In this document: in pieces, positions 26,274 to 34,449 of the stretch | Numbering within the stretch: the stretch's first letter is position 1 | How the letters are laid out: each line of letters opens with the position of its first letter | Assembly (NCBI GenBank): GCA_016926695.1 | Contig: JAFGOB010000168.1 | Coordinates: 1 to 55,841, forward strand | Direction of reading: 5' to 3' | Source of the DNA: Dehalococcoidales bacterium | GTDB taxonomy: Bacteria > Chloroflexota > Dehalococcoidia > Dehalococcoidales > UBA3254 | DNA length: 55,841 nucleotides | Program-made: the position numbers and the translations under genes | The notes under the pieces: model-generated | Databases searched by the model: none | The model's input: only the letters and a program-made list of their open reading frames with translations | What the model was told of the DNA's origin: nothing

Positions 26274-27092
26274 ATAAAAGGCAAATACAAGTTACTGGTC
26301 GTGGATCTTGACGGCACGCTGGTGAATAAACAGGGACTTATTTCTCAAACCGACCGGGAGGCGTTAGCGGAAGCAGCCAGGGCGGGTATAACAGTCTCTC
26401 TTTGTACGGGAAGGGTAATAAGGGCCTGTTCCGCGGTCCTCGAGTTTCTTGGTCTGGATGGACCGCATATCTTTTTCGATGGCTCCCTGGTGTATGATAC
26501 CGGTTCAGGCCGAACCATATATACGCAGTCCGTCCCCCCTGAAATCGTGAAGATGTCATGTGAGATGGCAATTGAAGCAGATGTTCCGCTTGATCTGTTC
26601 TCTTTTGACAGGTATTTCGTGACTAAAAAAAGCTGGAGAACGGAACTGCGCAGGGAATTGTTCGGCATTGAAGCTATCGTGGAAGATTTCAGCACTATAT
26701 GGCAAAGAGAAAACATTATCCGGGGTGGAATGATTTTAAACGCGCCTGGCGATGAAAAAAAGGCAAGAGAATTCGCTGAAAAAATAAGCGAGTCGCTCTA
26801 TCTTTCCTGGAGTACCATTCCCAATTTCCCCGGCTATCATTTCATTAACGTCCTGTATAAGGGAGTATCCAAAGGACGCGCCGTGGAGGAGCTGGCCGGT
26901 TATCTGGGAATATCAACGGGTGAAGTGATGGCTATAGGAGACGGCCTGAACGATATCCCGCTGTTATCTGCGGCGGGTCTGGCTGTAGCGATGCAAAACG
27001 CACCTGATGATCTGAAATTTCATGCGGATTATATGACCGCTGATGTGGAAAACAGCGGGGTTGCCGGGGCAATCAGGAAGTTTCTCTTATGA
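26274..27092 (+). CDS. Cof-type HAD-superfamily phosphatase
   Basis: About 272 residues if translation starts at the ATA at 26274. HAD motif I is V-V-D-L-D-G-T (about 9-15), motif II S-L-C-T-G-R, motif III the Lys of S-K-G-R-A, and motif IV G-D-G-L-N-D. The cap is the C2B type, as in Cof/YidA phosphatases of sugar phosphates or pyridoxal phosphate. The only ordinary start codon in frame is the GTG at 26301, which would remove the first beta strand and begin inside motif I. An in-frame TAG at 26247 closes the frame upstream with no ATG, GTG or TTG between. A GGAGGG 5 bases before the ATA fits an ATA start. Start uncertain, family certain. Confidence 0.85.
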   Translation: MKGKYKLLVVDLDGTLVNKQGLISQTDREALAEAARAGITVSLCTGRVIRACSAVLEFLGLDGPHIFFDGSLVYDTGSGRTIYTQSVPPEIVKMSCEMAIEADVPLDLFSFDRYFVTKKSWRTELRRELFGIEAIVEDFSTIWQRENIIRGGMILNAPGDEKKAREFAEKISESLYLSWSTIPNFPGYHFINVLYKGVSKGRAVEELAGYLGISTGEVMAIGDGLNDIPLLSAAGLAVAMQNAPDDLKFHADYMTADVENSGVAGAIRKFLL

Positions 27093-27212
27093 AAGTATTA
27101 AAGGCCTGCTCTGAATGGACCAAAAAACGCAGCATAGCAGAAAGGCATAGATTTTTAGGTTCATTATCTTCACAAGGCAGTCCCCCTCTGCCTGTCAACG
27201 GCCGGACCGCTG

Positions 27213-29042
27213 TTATAAGCTCTCCTTGATCCTTATAGCCAGATTACGGTCTATGCCCTTAACCGAGGAAAGCTCTTCGACTGAGGACTGGCGTATGTTT
27301 TGAACTGAGCCGAAATGCCTGATAAGGGACTTCTTCTTTTTAGGGCCGATCCCGTTGATATCATCCAGGGCGGAAGCGAAAGTCCGTTTCTTGTGTACAT
27401 TCTGAAAATAGGTTATGGCGAAACGGTGCGCTTCATCACGCACGCGCTGGAGCAGCTTCAGCTCGGGTTTTGAAGCAGGCAATACCAGAGGGACGGATTG
27501 TCCGGGAAGAAAAAGTTCCTCGTTTTCCTTGGCAAGTCCGGCCAGCGGAACGGAGTCAAGTGATAATTCACGCATTACCTCAAGAGCAGCGTTAAGCTGT
27601 CCTTTACCGCCATCAATCAGCACCAGGTCCGGCATTATTTTCCAGGAAGGAGAACAGGAATCACCGGAAACAGCCCTGATAAACCGGCGCTTGAGCATCT
27701 CCTGGAGCATGGCGAAATCATTGGCTCCTTCAACGGTCTTGATCTTGAATCGCCTGTAGGAAGATATCTGGGGTTTACCTTCAGCGAAAACCACCATACT
27801 GCCTACCGCATCGGTACCCTGTATGTTGGAGATATCGTATCCTTCTATCCTGGACGGGTATGAACTGAGTTTAAGGTGCTCCTGGATGCCAGTTAATGCT
27901 TCGGCAAGAGTAGACGGTACCGACATTTGTTTGATTTTCAACTGTTCCAGGCCCTGCCTGGCATTTTCAGCTACGATATCCATAAGCTGTCTTTTTTTTC
28001 CACGCCTGGGACTCTCAATTATCACACTGCCGCCTTTTTTATCAGAAAGCCATTGTTCTATCACTTCCTTCTCATAGACAGGGTGTTGCAGAAGCAGCAA
28101 CCGTGGTATGTATGGACTGGCGCTGTAGAATTGTTTTACGAAGCTGGTCAGTATTTGTCGCTGGTCTTCATTGCCGGTCCCCTTAAGTGTATAACTCTCG
28201 CGGCCGATCAATTTACCGTTGCGTATCATGAATACCTGGGCGCAGCCCTGATCGTTTTCTCCGGCGAAAGCAATAGCATCCTGTTCACCCCTGACCTTCA
28301 TGGCAATGGACTGGCCTTCAATTACATCCTGTATGGACTGAATCTGGTCCCGCAAGCGGGCGGCCGTTTCAAATTCCATCAAAGCGGAAGCCTCTGCCAT
28401 TTTCTTTTTAAGACTGCGGGTTACCGTCACGTGCTTGCCCTCGAGGAAAAGGACAAGCTGATCGATAATTTTTTGATATTCAGGGCGGTCTATATTGCCG
28501 GCACATGGAGCAAGGCATTGTTTGATATGGTAGTTCAAACACGGTCTGCGTTTCCTATCGGGTTGAATCGGCCTGGTGCAGGAACGCAACGGAAAAATCC
28601 TTTTAAGGGCATCAAGGGTGCGTCTTAATGAATGAATGCTGGCAAACGGTCCGAAATAGCGGCTGCCGTCTTCCTCCAGCCGTCTTGTGATATGCAGCCT
28701 GGGCCATTCTTCATCGGACTTTATTTTCAGATAAGGAAAGGACTTATCATCCTTAAGCAAAATATTGTAAGGCGGGCGATACCTTTTGATAAGATTCAAT
28801 TCCAGGATCAGTGCTTCCTGTTCGGATGAGACGACGAAGAACTCAAAGTCGTGGATATGTTCTACCAGTTTTTGTGTTTTAGGTGTGTGCCCGGAAGATG
28901 ATTTGAAATAGGACTTAACCCTGTTGCGCAGATTCACTGCTTTACCTACGTACAGGATACCACCTCTCACATCGCGCATGATGTATACGCCAGGAGATAA
29001 TGGCAGTTGGGTTAACAGTCCTTCTATCAGATTGCCGGTCAT
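27213..29042 (-). CDS. uvrC: Excinuclease ABC subunit C
   Basis: 609 residues from the ATG at 29042. The open frame extends upstream to a GTG at 29108 and another ATG at 29060, but the family usually starts about 15 residues before the GIY-YIG motif, which fits 29042. UvrC makes both incisions in nucleotide excision repair. Visible are the GIY-YIG domain (S-P-G-V-Y-I-M, then I-L-Y-V-G-K-A), the cysteine-bearing C-L-N-Y-H-I-K-Q-C-x-x-P-C region, the UVR helix, the RNase-H-like domain (Y-D-I-S-N-I-Q-G and V-L-I-D-G-G-K-G-Q) and a C-terminal helix-hairpin-helix pair (I-N-G-I-G-P-K-K). It is a complete single gene. Confidence 0.95.
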   Translation of the reverse strand: MTGNLIEGLLTQLPLSPGVYIMRDVRGGILYVGKAVNLRNRVKSYFKSSSGHTPKTQKLVEHIHDFEFFVVSSEQEALILELNLIKRYRPPYNILLKDDKSFPYLKIKSDEEWPRLHITRRLEEDGSRYFGPFASIHSLRRTLDALKRIFPLRSCTRPIQPDRKRRPCLNYHIKQCLAPCAGNIDRPEYQKIIDQLVLFLEGKHVTVTRSLKKKMAEASALMEFETAARLRDQIQSIQDVIEGQSIAMKVRGEQDAIAFAGENDQGCAQVFMIRNGKLIGRESYTLKGTGNEDQRQILTSFVKQFYSASPYIPRLLLLQHPVYEKEVIEQWLSDKKGGSVIIESPRRGKKRQLMDIVAENARQGLEQLKIKQMSVPSTLAEALTGIQEHLKLSSYPSRIEGYDISNIQGTDAVGSMVVFAEGKPQISSYRRFKIKTVEGANDFAMLQEMLKRRFIRAVSGDSCSPSWKIMPDLVLIDGGKGQLNAALEVMRELSLDSVPLAGLAKENEELFLPGQSVPLVLPASKPELKLLQRVRDEAHRFAITYFQNVHKKRTFASALDDINGIGPKKKKSLIRHFGSVQNIRQSSVEELSSVKGIDRNLAIRIKESL

Positions 29043-29160
29043 TTGATCTCTCAGTTTCATTGTAACATAAGCCGTTTTGGGGATAAATATAAATCCAGGG
29101 AGGAACACAGGAATCAGAATTCATGAAAAGTGATAAACCCACATTATGTTATATCAAAGG

Positions 29161-30342
29161 TTATTTGCGGAACAGGCCGGAAGGGAGCTGTAAAACCCGC
29201 TTTGCTTTGGAGGCGGCGCCAATCTTGAGGGCTTTCAAAAGCAATCCGCTGTGCCAGTCAAAAGAGAGGTCCTTCTGCTGTAAAACGGTATCAACCATTC
29301 CTGATTTTTTAATCCTGGCAAGTAATCCTTCAATTTGGCTGTTGCTGAGGCGTTCGTAGATTTTACGGGCATAATAGCCGGTTTTAAGCTCGTTTCCCAA
29401 TTTTTTACGCCAGGCACGCTCATAGCCGGCCATTATTTGAGAAGAGAAGTCATTTCGCTTGAATGCATCATCGATGGTTTCAGCCGCGATGTCGGCACAC
29501 AGCATGCCGAAATAGATACCTCCACCGGTTGTAGGCTTGGTTTGCCCGGCCGCATCTCCTATCACCAGAAACCTGTCTCCGCAGGTCCTTTTTAAGGGGC
29601 TCAAGGGAATGCTCCCATATCTTACGTCATTGTTATCGTTGCGAATAATTCCCCCGGATTCCAGTGAAGCTACCCATTGCTTCAGCAAAGGGCCCGGATT
29701 GGAGTGAGCAAGCAGTCCAACCAGACATCTTCCCTGCTCAGACGGTACAATCCAGGAAAAAAAACCGGGAGCAATATCCTGGTTAAAATATATGGCTACT
29801 TCTCTCATTTCATTGCTTGAAACTTCGATTTGTGCGCCGTTGACTGAATAGCCCGGTGCGGCAAGCCCAGCCTGTTTGGCTATACTGGCATTAAAACCAC
29901 TGGCTATTACTGCAACCCTGGACTTTAAGTGGACTGTTTCCCCATCTGTTTCAGTTTCAATATCCACGCCATCAGGAACAAAGGATATACGTTTCGCCGC
30001 CGAGGAAAGGCAGTATTCCGCTCCTGCGGCGGAAGCCCTTTCAGCCAGCAGGCGGTCAAATTCGGGCCGGTCCAAAATGCTGGCCTGTGTTTCCGGGCAG
30101 TAAAGGCGAATACAATCTCCGGCGGGTGAATGGATACCGGCGCTGTTGATATTTCTCAAGACAACACTATCAGGGATGTCATAGATCAGGGCACATTCAC
30201 GGCTTATTATACCGGTACAGGCCGGCTTTTCACCTATCCCGGACTTTTTTTCCAGCACTTTAACCCTGTATCCGTATTTAGCCAGACGGAAGGCAGCCCT
30301 GCTGCCCGCCGGGCCTCCGCCGATAACCGCAACATCCAGCAC
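29161..30342 (-). CDS. Geranylgeranyl-reductase-like FAD oxidoreductase
   Basis: 393 residues from the GTG at 30342, chosen because GGAG lies 6 bases upstream and the FAD-binding motif (V-I-G-G-G-P-A-G-S-R-A-A) then falls at the N-terminus, as in this family. The open frame continues to 30510, but the extra residues look uncoded and include a perfect DNA palindrome. Further marks are the family's G-D-A-A-G-Q-x-K-P-T-T-G-G-G-I-Y-F-G stretch and C-T-G-I-I-S-R near residue 50. Members reduce isoprenoid double bonds (archaeal lipids, menaquinone or chlorophyll side chains). The substrate here is not known; a quinone or polyprenyl chain is plausible. Confidence 0.85.
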   Translation of the reverse strand: MLDVAVIGGGPAGSRAAFRLAKYGYRVKVLEKKSGIGEKPACTGIISRECALIYDIPDSVVLRNINSAGIHSPAGDCIRLYCPETQASILDRPEFDRLLAERASAAGAEYCLSSAAKRISFVPDGVDIETETDGETVHLKSRVAVIASGFNASIAKQAGLAAPGYSVNGAQIEVSSNEMREVAIYFNQDIAPGFFSWIVPSEQGRCLVGLLAHSNPGPLLKQWVASLESGGIIRNDNNDVRYGSIPLSPLKRTCGDRFLVIGDAAGQTKPTTGGGIYFGMLCADIAAETIDDAFKRNDFSSQIMAGYERAWRKKLGNELKTGYYARKIYERLSNSQIEGLLARIKKSGMVDTVLQQKDLSFDWHSGLLLKALKIGAASKAKRVLQLPSGLFRK

Positions 30343-30368
30343 ATTATGCTCCGGTACTAAACTAAAAC

Positions 30369-30392
30369 CGGTCGCATCCCGGGATGCGACCG
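30369..30392. promoter_or_regulatory. Perfect 24-bp palindrome, possible operator
   Basis: CGGTCGCATCCC followed directly by its exact reverse complement, with no loop. It lies 26 bp upstream of the proposed GTG start of the flavoprotein gene, on the promoter side. A loop-free palindrome of this length fits binding by a symmetric dimeric regulator better than a hairpin. Confidence 0.5.
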
Positions 30393-30630
30393 TACCTTTG
30401 CCTGGTATTCTATATCTGCTTCCCTGCGCTCGGATTACCGAGTTCAGGTTCATCAGGCTTATCCTTACAGGACTCTCAGCCTGACACAACCCCAGATGGC
30501 TTTGAATCACCCTATTTTTAACTACTAAATATTCTAACCAGTCAGTTACAGGATCGACTTTAACGCGATCTTATGGAAGATCAGGCCACTGCCTTATATA
30601 ATAACGGAACGGTCTGGCGTTTAAACATCT

Positions 30631-31311
30631 TCAGTTGATGGTGATCAAACCCTGTTTCAGGGCCAGAACCACCGCTTCAGTACGGGCGTTGGCGTTCAAT
30701 TTTCGAAGAATTGAGGTGACATGGTTTTTGATAGTCTGTTCGCTTATTCCCAGCTCAACAGCGATTTGTTTATTCAAATAACCCTGACCGATGTATTTAA
30801 GGATTTCCATCTCCCGCGGAGTCAGAGGGGAAATAAAAGCCTCCGCCTCCGTACGTCTGGACAGCTCCTGGAATTGAAGCAATACCTGTTCGGCGACTTT
30901 AGGCCTGGTGGTGAAGCTTTCATTAATCGGATGCTCACCATGCGCTACGCGATGAATGGTATCGACCAAATTTTCCGCGGTTGTTTCCTTACTTAAATAG
31001 GAGGCTGCCTGACCTTTAAGCACTTCAAAAAGCTGCTCGTCGGTAGGGTTTGACGCAAGGACTACGATGGCAATACTGGAAGAATGCTGTTTTATTTTAC
31101 GAGCCAGGGTAAGCCCCGCCTCCGCAGATCCGTCAATATCCAAAAGCGCCACATCCGGGGGGATATTATCTACAAAATTTAAGATATTGTCACTGATTTC
31201 ATAAGTGCCCATTACGCTAATATCAGAAATATTGGAAAGGGACTGCTGTATGCCCTGGCGAAAAAGAGATTGCTGACTGATTATCAATACCTGTATTTTC
31301 TCTGATTCCAT
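30631..31311 (-). CDS. LuxR-family regulator with atypical receiver domain
   Basis: 226 residues from the ATG at 31311, which has GGAGG 6 bases upstream; a GTG 36 bases earlier lacks a site. The N-terminal receiver domain (about 5-125) keeps the phospho-acceptor position Asp58 (L-L-D-I-D) and Lys108 (L-S-K-E). The acidic pair that normally binds magnesium (DD near 12-13) is Ser-Gln here. A NarL/LuxR helix-turn-helix fills about 160-226 (L-T-P-R-E-M-E-I-L-K, then N-K-Q-I-A, then T-I-K-N-H-V). It lies 36 bp downstream of the GGDEF/HD-GYP gene on the same strand and is probably co-transcribed. It may respond to c-di-GMP state or to protein contact rather than phosphorylation (inference). Confidence 0.9.
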   Translation of the reverse strand: MESEKIQVLIISQQSLFRQGIQQSLSNISDISVMGTYEISDNILNFVDNIPPDVALLDIDGSAEAGLTLARKIKQHSSSIAIVVLASNPTDEQLFEVLKGQAASYLSKETTAENLVDTIHRVAHGEHPINESFTTRPKVAEQVLLQFQELSRRTEAEAFISPLTPREMEILKYIGQGYLNKQIAVELGISEQTIKNHVTSILRKLNANARTEAVVLALKQGLITIN

Positions 31312-31347
31312 GTCTTTCCTCCAACACCCGAAGTTATCGGGTTTCAC

Positions 31348-34300
31348 CTAAACCGTCTTATTTTTTATTGTGACTTTTTCATGAGGATCCATAGTGTCAT
31401 GCAAAACTGCTAAAAAATTTTTAACCAGCCCCGGATCAAATTGAGTACCGGACCTCTTTTTTATCTCTTCTTTGGCAGCATCAATATCCAGGGCTTGAGC
31501 ATAAAAACGGTTTGAAGTCATTACAGCAAATGTGTCGGCAATAGCCAGGATACGTGCTTCAAGCGGTATTTCGTCATCTCTTAAACCGTCTGGATATCCC
31601 GTCCCGTTAAACCATTCATGATGATGCAGTATACCCTGTATACAGGGTACGAGCTGACTGGAATGGCTGGCAATAGCGGCTCCCAGGACCGGGTGCATTT
31701 TCATTATTTCAAATTCCTGTGCTGTCAGAGAATCCTGTTTATTCAGTATCTCATCACTTATGCCAATCTTACCAATATCATGTAATAAAGCGCAAGTTCC
31801 CAGATGGTTTATCTCCAACTGGTTCATGCCCATTTTTTCACCTATAGCAATAGCGTAATCATGTACATTTTTGGAATGGTGATGTGTCAACCTGTCTCTG
31901 GCATCGACGGTAGCGGCCAGGGCATAGATCGTGCTTAAGGCCTCGCTGTCCTGAGTCTGGCTGACATTGATGGAAGGTTTACCGAAAGGAAGCAGGCTGA
32001 TGGATGAATATTCACTGCGGTTTCCTCCGCTCCTTTTGGCCTTGTAAAGGGCTGCATCGGCTGCAGCCAACAGGTCGTTTGGACTAACTCCGTCCGAAGG
32101 CCAGCAGGCAATACCCAGGCTGACACTGATGGGAATAGAGCCGATTTCGATTTGCGCGAAGGTTTTTTGCCGTATTCTCTCGGCTACTCTCAGGGCGGAA
32201 TCCAGATCCGTATGCGGCAGAAGAATAGCGAATTCGTCTCCACCGTATCTGAAAGCCTGATCGGCCTCACGGATAGTATTCTTGATTATTATACCGATTT
32301 GCCGGAGCAATTCGTCGCCTGCCAGATGACCGTAATTATCGTTAAGCGCTTTCAATGAGTCAAGGTCCAGGATGATCAGCGAAAATACTCCGCCGTAGCG
32401 CGAGTGACGTCCTATTTCACTCGGCAGTAATTCATCCAGAGAGCGCCGGTTTAAAAGCCCGGTCAGACTGTCCACTCTTGCCAGGCGCTCGGTCTTGGCG
32501 TATAAACGCGCGTTTTCAATCGGCATGGCGATTTGTGAGGCCAGTTGTTCCAGCAATTTCAAGTGCCTGGCGTTGTAGGCATTGGGATTGCGGCTGGCAA
32601 CCGTCAGCGTACCGATTACCTGGTTGGAAATCATCAGGGGCAGATAAACGATGGAACGGATGGAACGCTGAAGATGATACTTACTGGTGATAAAACGTTC
32701 CTCCTGAGACAGGTCAGCGATGATCACGGGTTTTTGGTATTCCCTTAACCACTCGGTAGCGGTGCCTTTCAAGGGTATTCTTTCTCCTACCTGCCAGGGA
32801 GAGCCGATTTCGGTGGAGATAGCCATAAACAAAAGCTGGTCGTTCTCTATTACTGAAATAGCAGCCCAATTTACATCGACGACCCTTTTCAGCTCTTTAA
32901 TAAAAGTATCGTAGATCCTCTGAATATCAAGGCTGGAAGTAATAATAAGGTTGGACCGGTTGATGACCGAAAGCTCCTCCTCTCTTTCTTTAAGCTGTTC
33001 ACGCAGATACTCTTTCTCCATGCTCACGGATACCTTGCGTGTAACGCTTTCAATCAAGCCATAATCTTCCAGGTTATAATAGCCACTCCTCTTTTTATCC
33101 AGAACAAGTATGCCGATGATCCTCTCACGGCTGATCAAGGGTACAATCAACTCTATTTCACTGTTTTCTATAGCGTCCTTTTCCTGCTGCCACAGTCCCA
33201 TGAATTCGGGCATTACAGAGAGGTTTTCTTTTGTTACAGGACGGCGCTGCTTTTGCAGATGTTGTATGATAGGGTTATCCCCCCTGATTTTTAAGCAGGA
33301 AACAGGATTATTACCATCGGCCGGTTCAACCAGATGAACGGTAAAATCGCGGTTGGCGTCCATGAAAAGTAAGCCTGCTTTCTGACAATTTACGGCCTGG
33401 GTAATCAGTGAAAGAAACTCGGCGCCCTGCTGTTTCAAGCTGAAAACATTTTGTATTTTTCCCGCGAATTCCACCAGTTGCTGACGGTAGTAATAGCATT
33501 CGCCCTGAAAAGCCTGTCCCATAATCCGTATAATAAGGTCGCGCATTTTATAAACGATGACAAGTGTAATAATGGCAGCCATCGAGGATGCGAACAACAG
33601 TCCTGTAGTAAGCTCGATGTCAAGCAAATAGTGAATCCCGATCAGCATTGCCCAGTAGCAAACGATACCAATCATTCCAATGCATAACCAGACAAATCCC
33701 CTGCGCAGGACAAAACGTACATCTACCAGATGGTGTCCTGTCACGGCATAACTGAGAATCAGGGCAATGATCATATTTCCTGCATGGCTCAAGGGTAATT
33801 CACCTCCCCATGGGAGTAACGATGTACTGGTAAAAACAGTCAAAACGGATAGACCGATTATAAGGCTCAGAGTCTGATTATAGACTACCGGATTATCCCT
33901 GTTTCTCAAGCGGGGAGCCAGTACATAAATGTTCCTGGCCAGAAGAACGAGAAGCGGGATAGCTATCAGCCCAACATAACTTTTATATTCAGGATGAAGC
34001 ACGCCGTCTATAACCGCGATGTCTTCTGTAAAAAGACCTATCCCCACCAGCACTGAAATAACTACCAGGGAAGAATAAGCAAAAGGCAACAAACGTCTTT
34101 TTTCCGGGGGGAAAAAAGATGAAGTAAAAGCGTGAAACTGGACAGCCATCAAGACAAACATTATCACGATAATTCTCAGCCATATATCACCAAACAGCGG
34201 CAGAATGTCAGTCCGAACCAGAAAATCGGTCAAACTCCAGATAAAAGCGGCTGATAAGAATAACAGAAAAAGCAGATGCTGCTTGCGCCACGGCCGTATT

Positions 34301-34371
34301 GTCACGGCCGTTATCAGCAAAGGTACATAAGCAATAGTAGCCAGTAACGGAATAAAAGAATAAATATTCAT
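31348..34371 (-). CDS. Membrane GAF-GAF-GGDEF-HD-GYP protein (c-di-GMP turnover)
   Basis: 1007 residues. Seven or more hydrophobic segments (about 5-290) form a 7TM sensor of the histidine-kinase N-terminal type. Two GAF-like domains follow (about 310-460 and 480-650). The GGDEF diguanylate cyclase motif is intact at 710-714, with an inhibitory R-x-x-D site at 701-704, five residues upstream. The HD-GYP phosphodiesterase domain has H864-D865 and the G-Y-P at 925-927 (H-H-E-W-F-N-G-T-G-Y-P). Both a synthase and a hydrolase for c-di-GMP are thus predicted in one chain. No ribosome binding site precedes the ATG, and a promoter lies almost on top of it. The LuxR-type gene follows. Confidence 0.92.
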   Translation of the reverse strand: MNIYSFIPLLATIAYVPLLITAVTIRPWRKQHLLFLLFLSAAFIWSLTDFLVRTDILPLFGDIWLRIIVIMFVLMAVQFHAFTSSFFPPEKRRLLPFAYSSLVVISVLVGIGLFTEDIAVIDGVLHPEYKSYVGLIAIPLLVLLARNIYVLAPRLRNRDNPVVYNQTLSLIIGLSVLTVFTSTSLLPWGGELPLSHAGNMIIALILSYAVTGHHLVDVRFVLRRGFVWLCIGMIGIVCYWAMLIGIHYLLDIELTTGLLFASSMAAIITLVIVYKMRDLIIRIMGQAFQGECYYYRQQLVEFAGKIQNVFSLKQQGAEFLSLITQAVNCQKAGLLFMDANRDFTVHLVEPADGNNPVSCLKIRGDNPIIQHLQKQRRPVTKENLSVMPEFMGLWQQEKDAIENSEIELIVPLISRERIIGILVLDKKRSGYYNLEDYGLIESVTRKVSVSMEKEYLREQLKEREEELSVINRSNLIITSSLDIQRIYDTFIKELKRVVDVNWAAISVIENDQLLFMAISTEIGSPWQVGERIPLKGTATEWLREYQKPVIIADLSQEERFITSKYHLQRSIRSIVYLPLMISNQVIGTLTVASRNPNAYNARHLKLLEQLASQIAMPIENARLYAKTERLARVDSLTGLLNRRSLDELLPSEIGRHSRYGGVFSLIILDLDSLKALNDNYGHLAGDELLRQIGIIIKNTIREADQAFRYGGDEFAILLPHTDLDSALRVAERIRQKTFAQIEIGSIPISVSLGIACWPSDGVSPNDLLAAADAALYKAKRSGGNRSEYSSISLLPFGKPSINVSQTQDSEALSTIYALAATVDARDRLTHHHSKNVHDYAIAIGEKMGMNQLEINHLGTCALLHDIGKIGISDEILNKQDSLTAQEFEIMKMHPVLGAAIASHSSQLVPCIQGILHHHEWFNGTGYPDGLRDDEIPLEARILAIADTFAVMTSNRFYAQALDIDAAKEEIKKRSGTQFDPGLVKNFLAVLHDTMDPHEKVTIKNKTV

Positions 34372-34380
34372 GTAGTGCCC

Positions 34381-34409
34381 ATTATTGTCTTAAATTTATA
34401 GACTGTCAA
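34381..34409 (-). promoter_or_regulatory. Candidate promoter giving a near-leaderless transcript
   Basis: On the minus strand TTGACA (34409-34404) is followed after 17 bases by AATAAT (34386-34381). The ATG of the GGDEF/HD-GYP gene is at 34371, only 9 bases after the -10 box, so transcription would start about 2-5 bases before the ATG. No ribosome binding site is present in that gap. Confidence 0.45.
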
Positions 34410-34449
34410 GCAATGTATATTACAAAAAAGGGATACAAGGACTAAAATA

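Noticed and set aside
27089..27229. 46-codon frame overlapping the HAD stop (ATGA) and the end of uvrC
   Set aside because: The overlap is suggestive, but the product (starting MKVLKACSEW) has no recognisable pattern and its 3' end runs antisense into uvrC.
30343..30510. N-terminal extension of the flavoprotein gene
   Set aside because: The residues do not resemble the family's N-terminus and the DNA holds a perfect palindrome; a GTG with a good ribosome binding site lies at the expected position.
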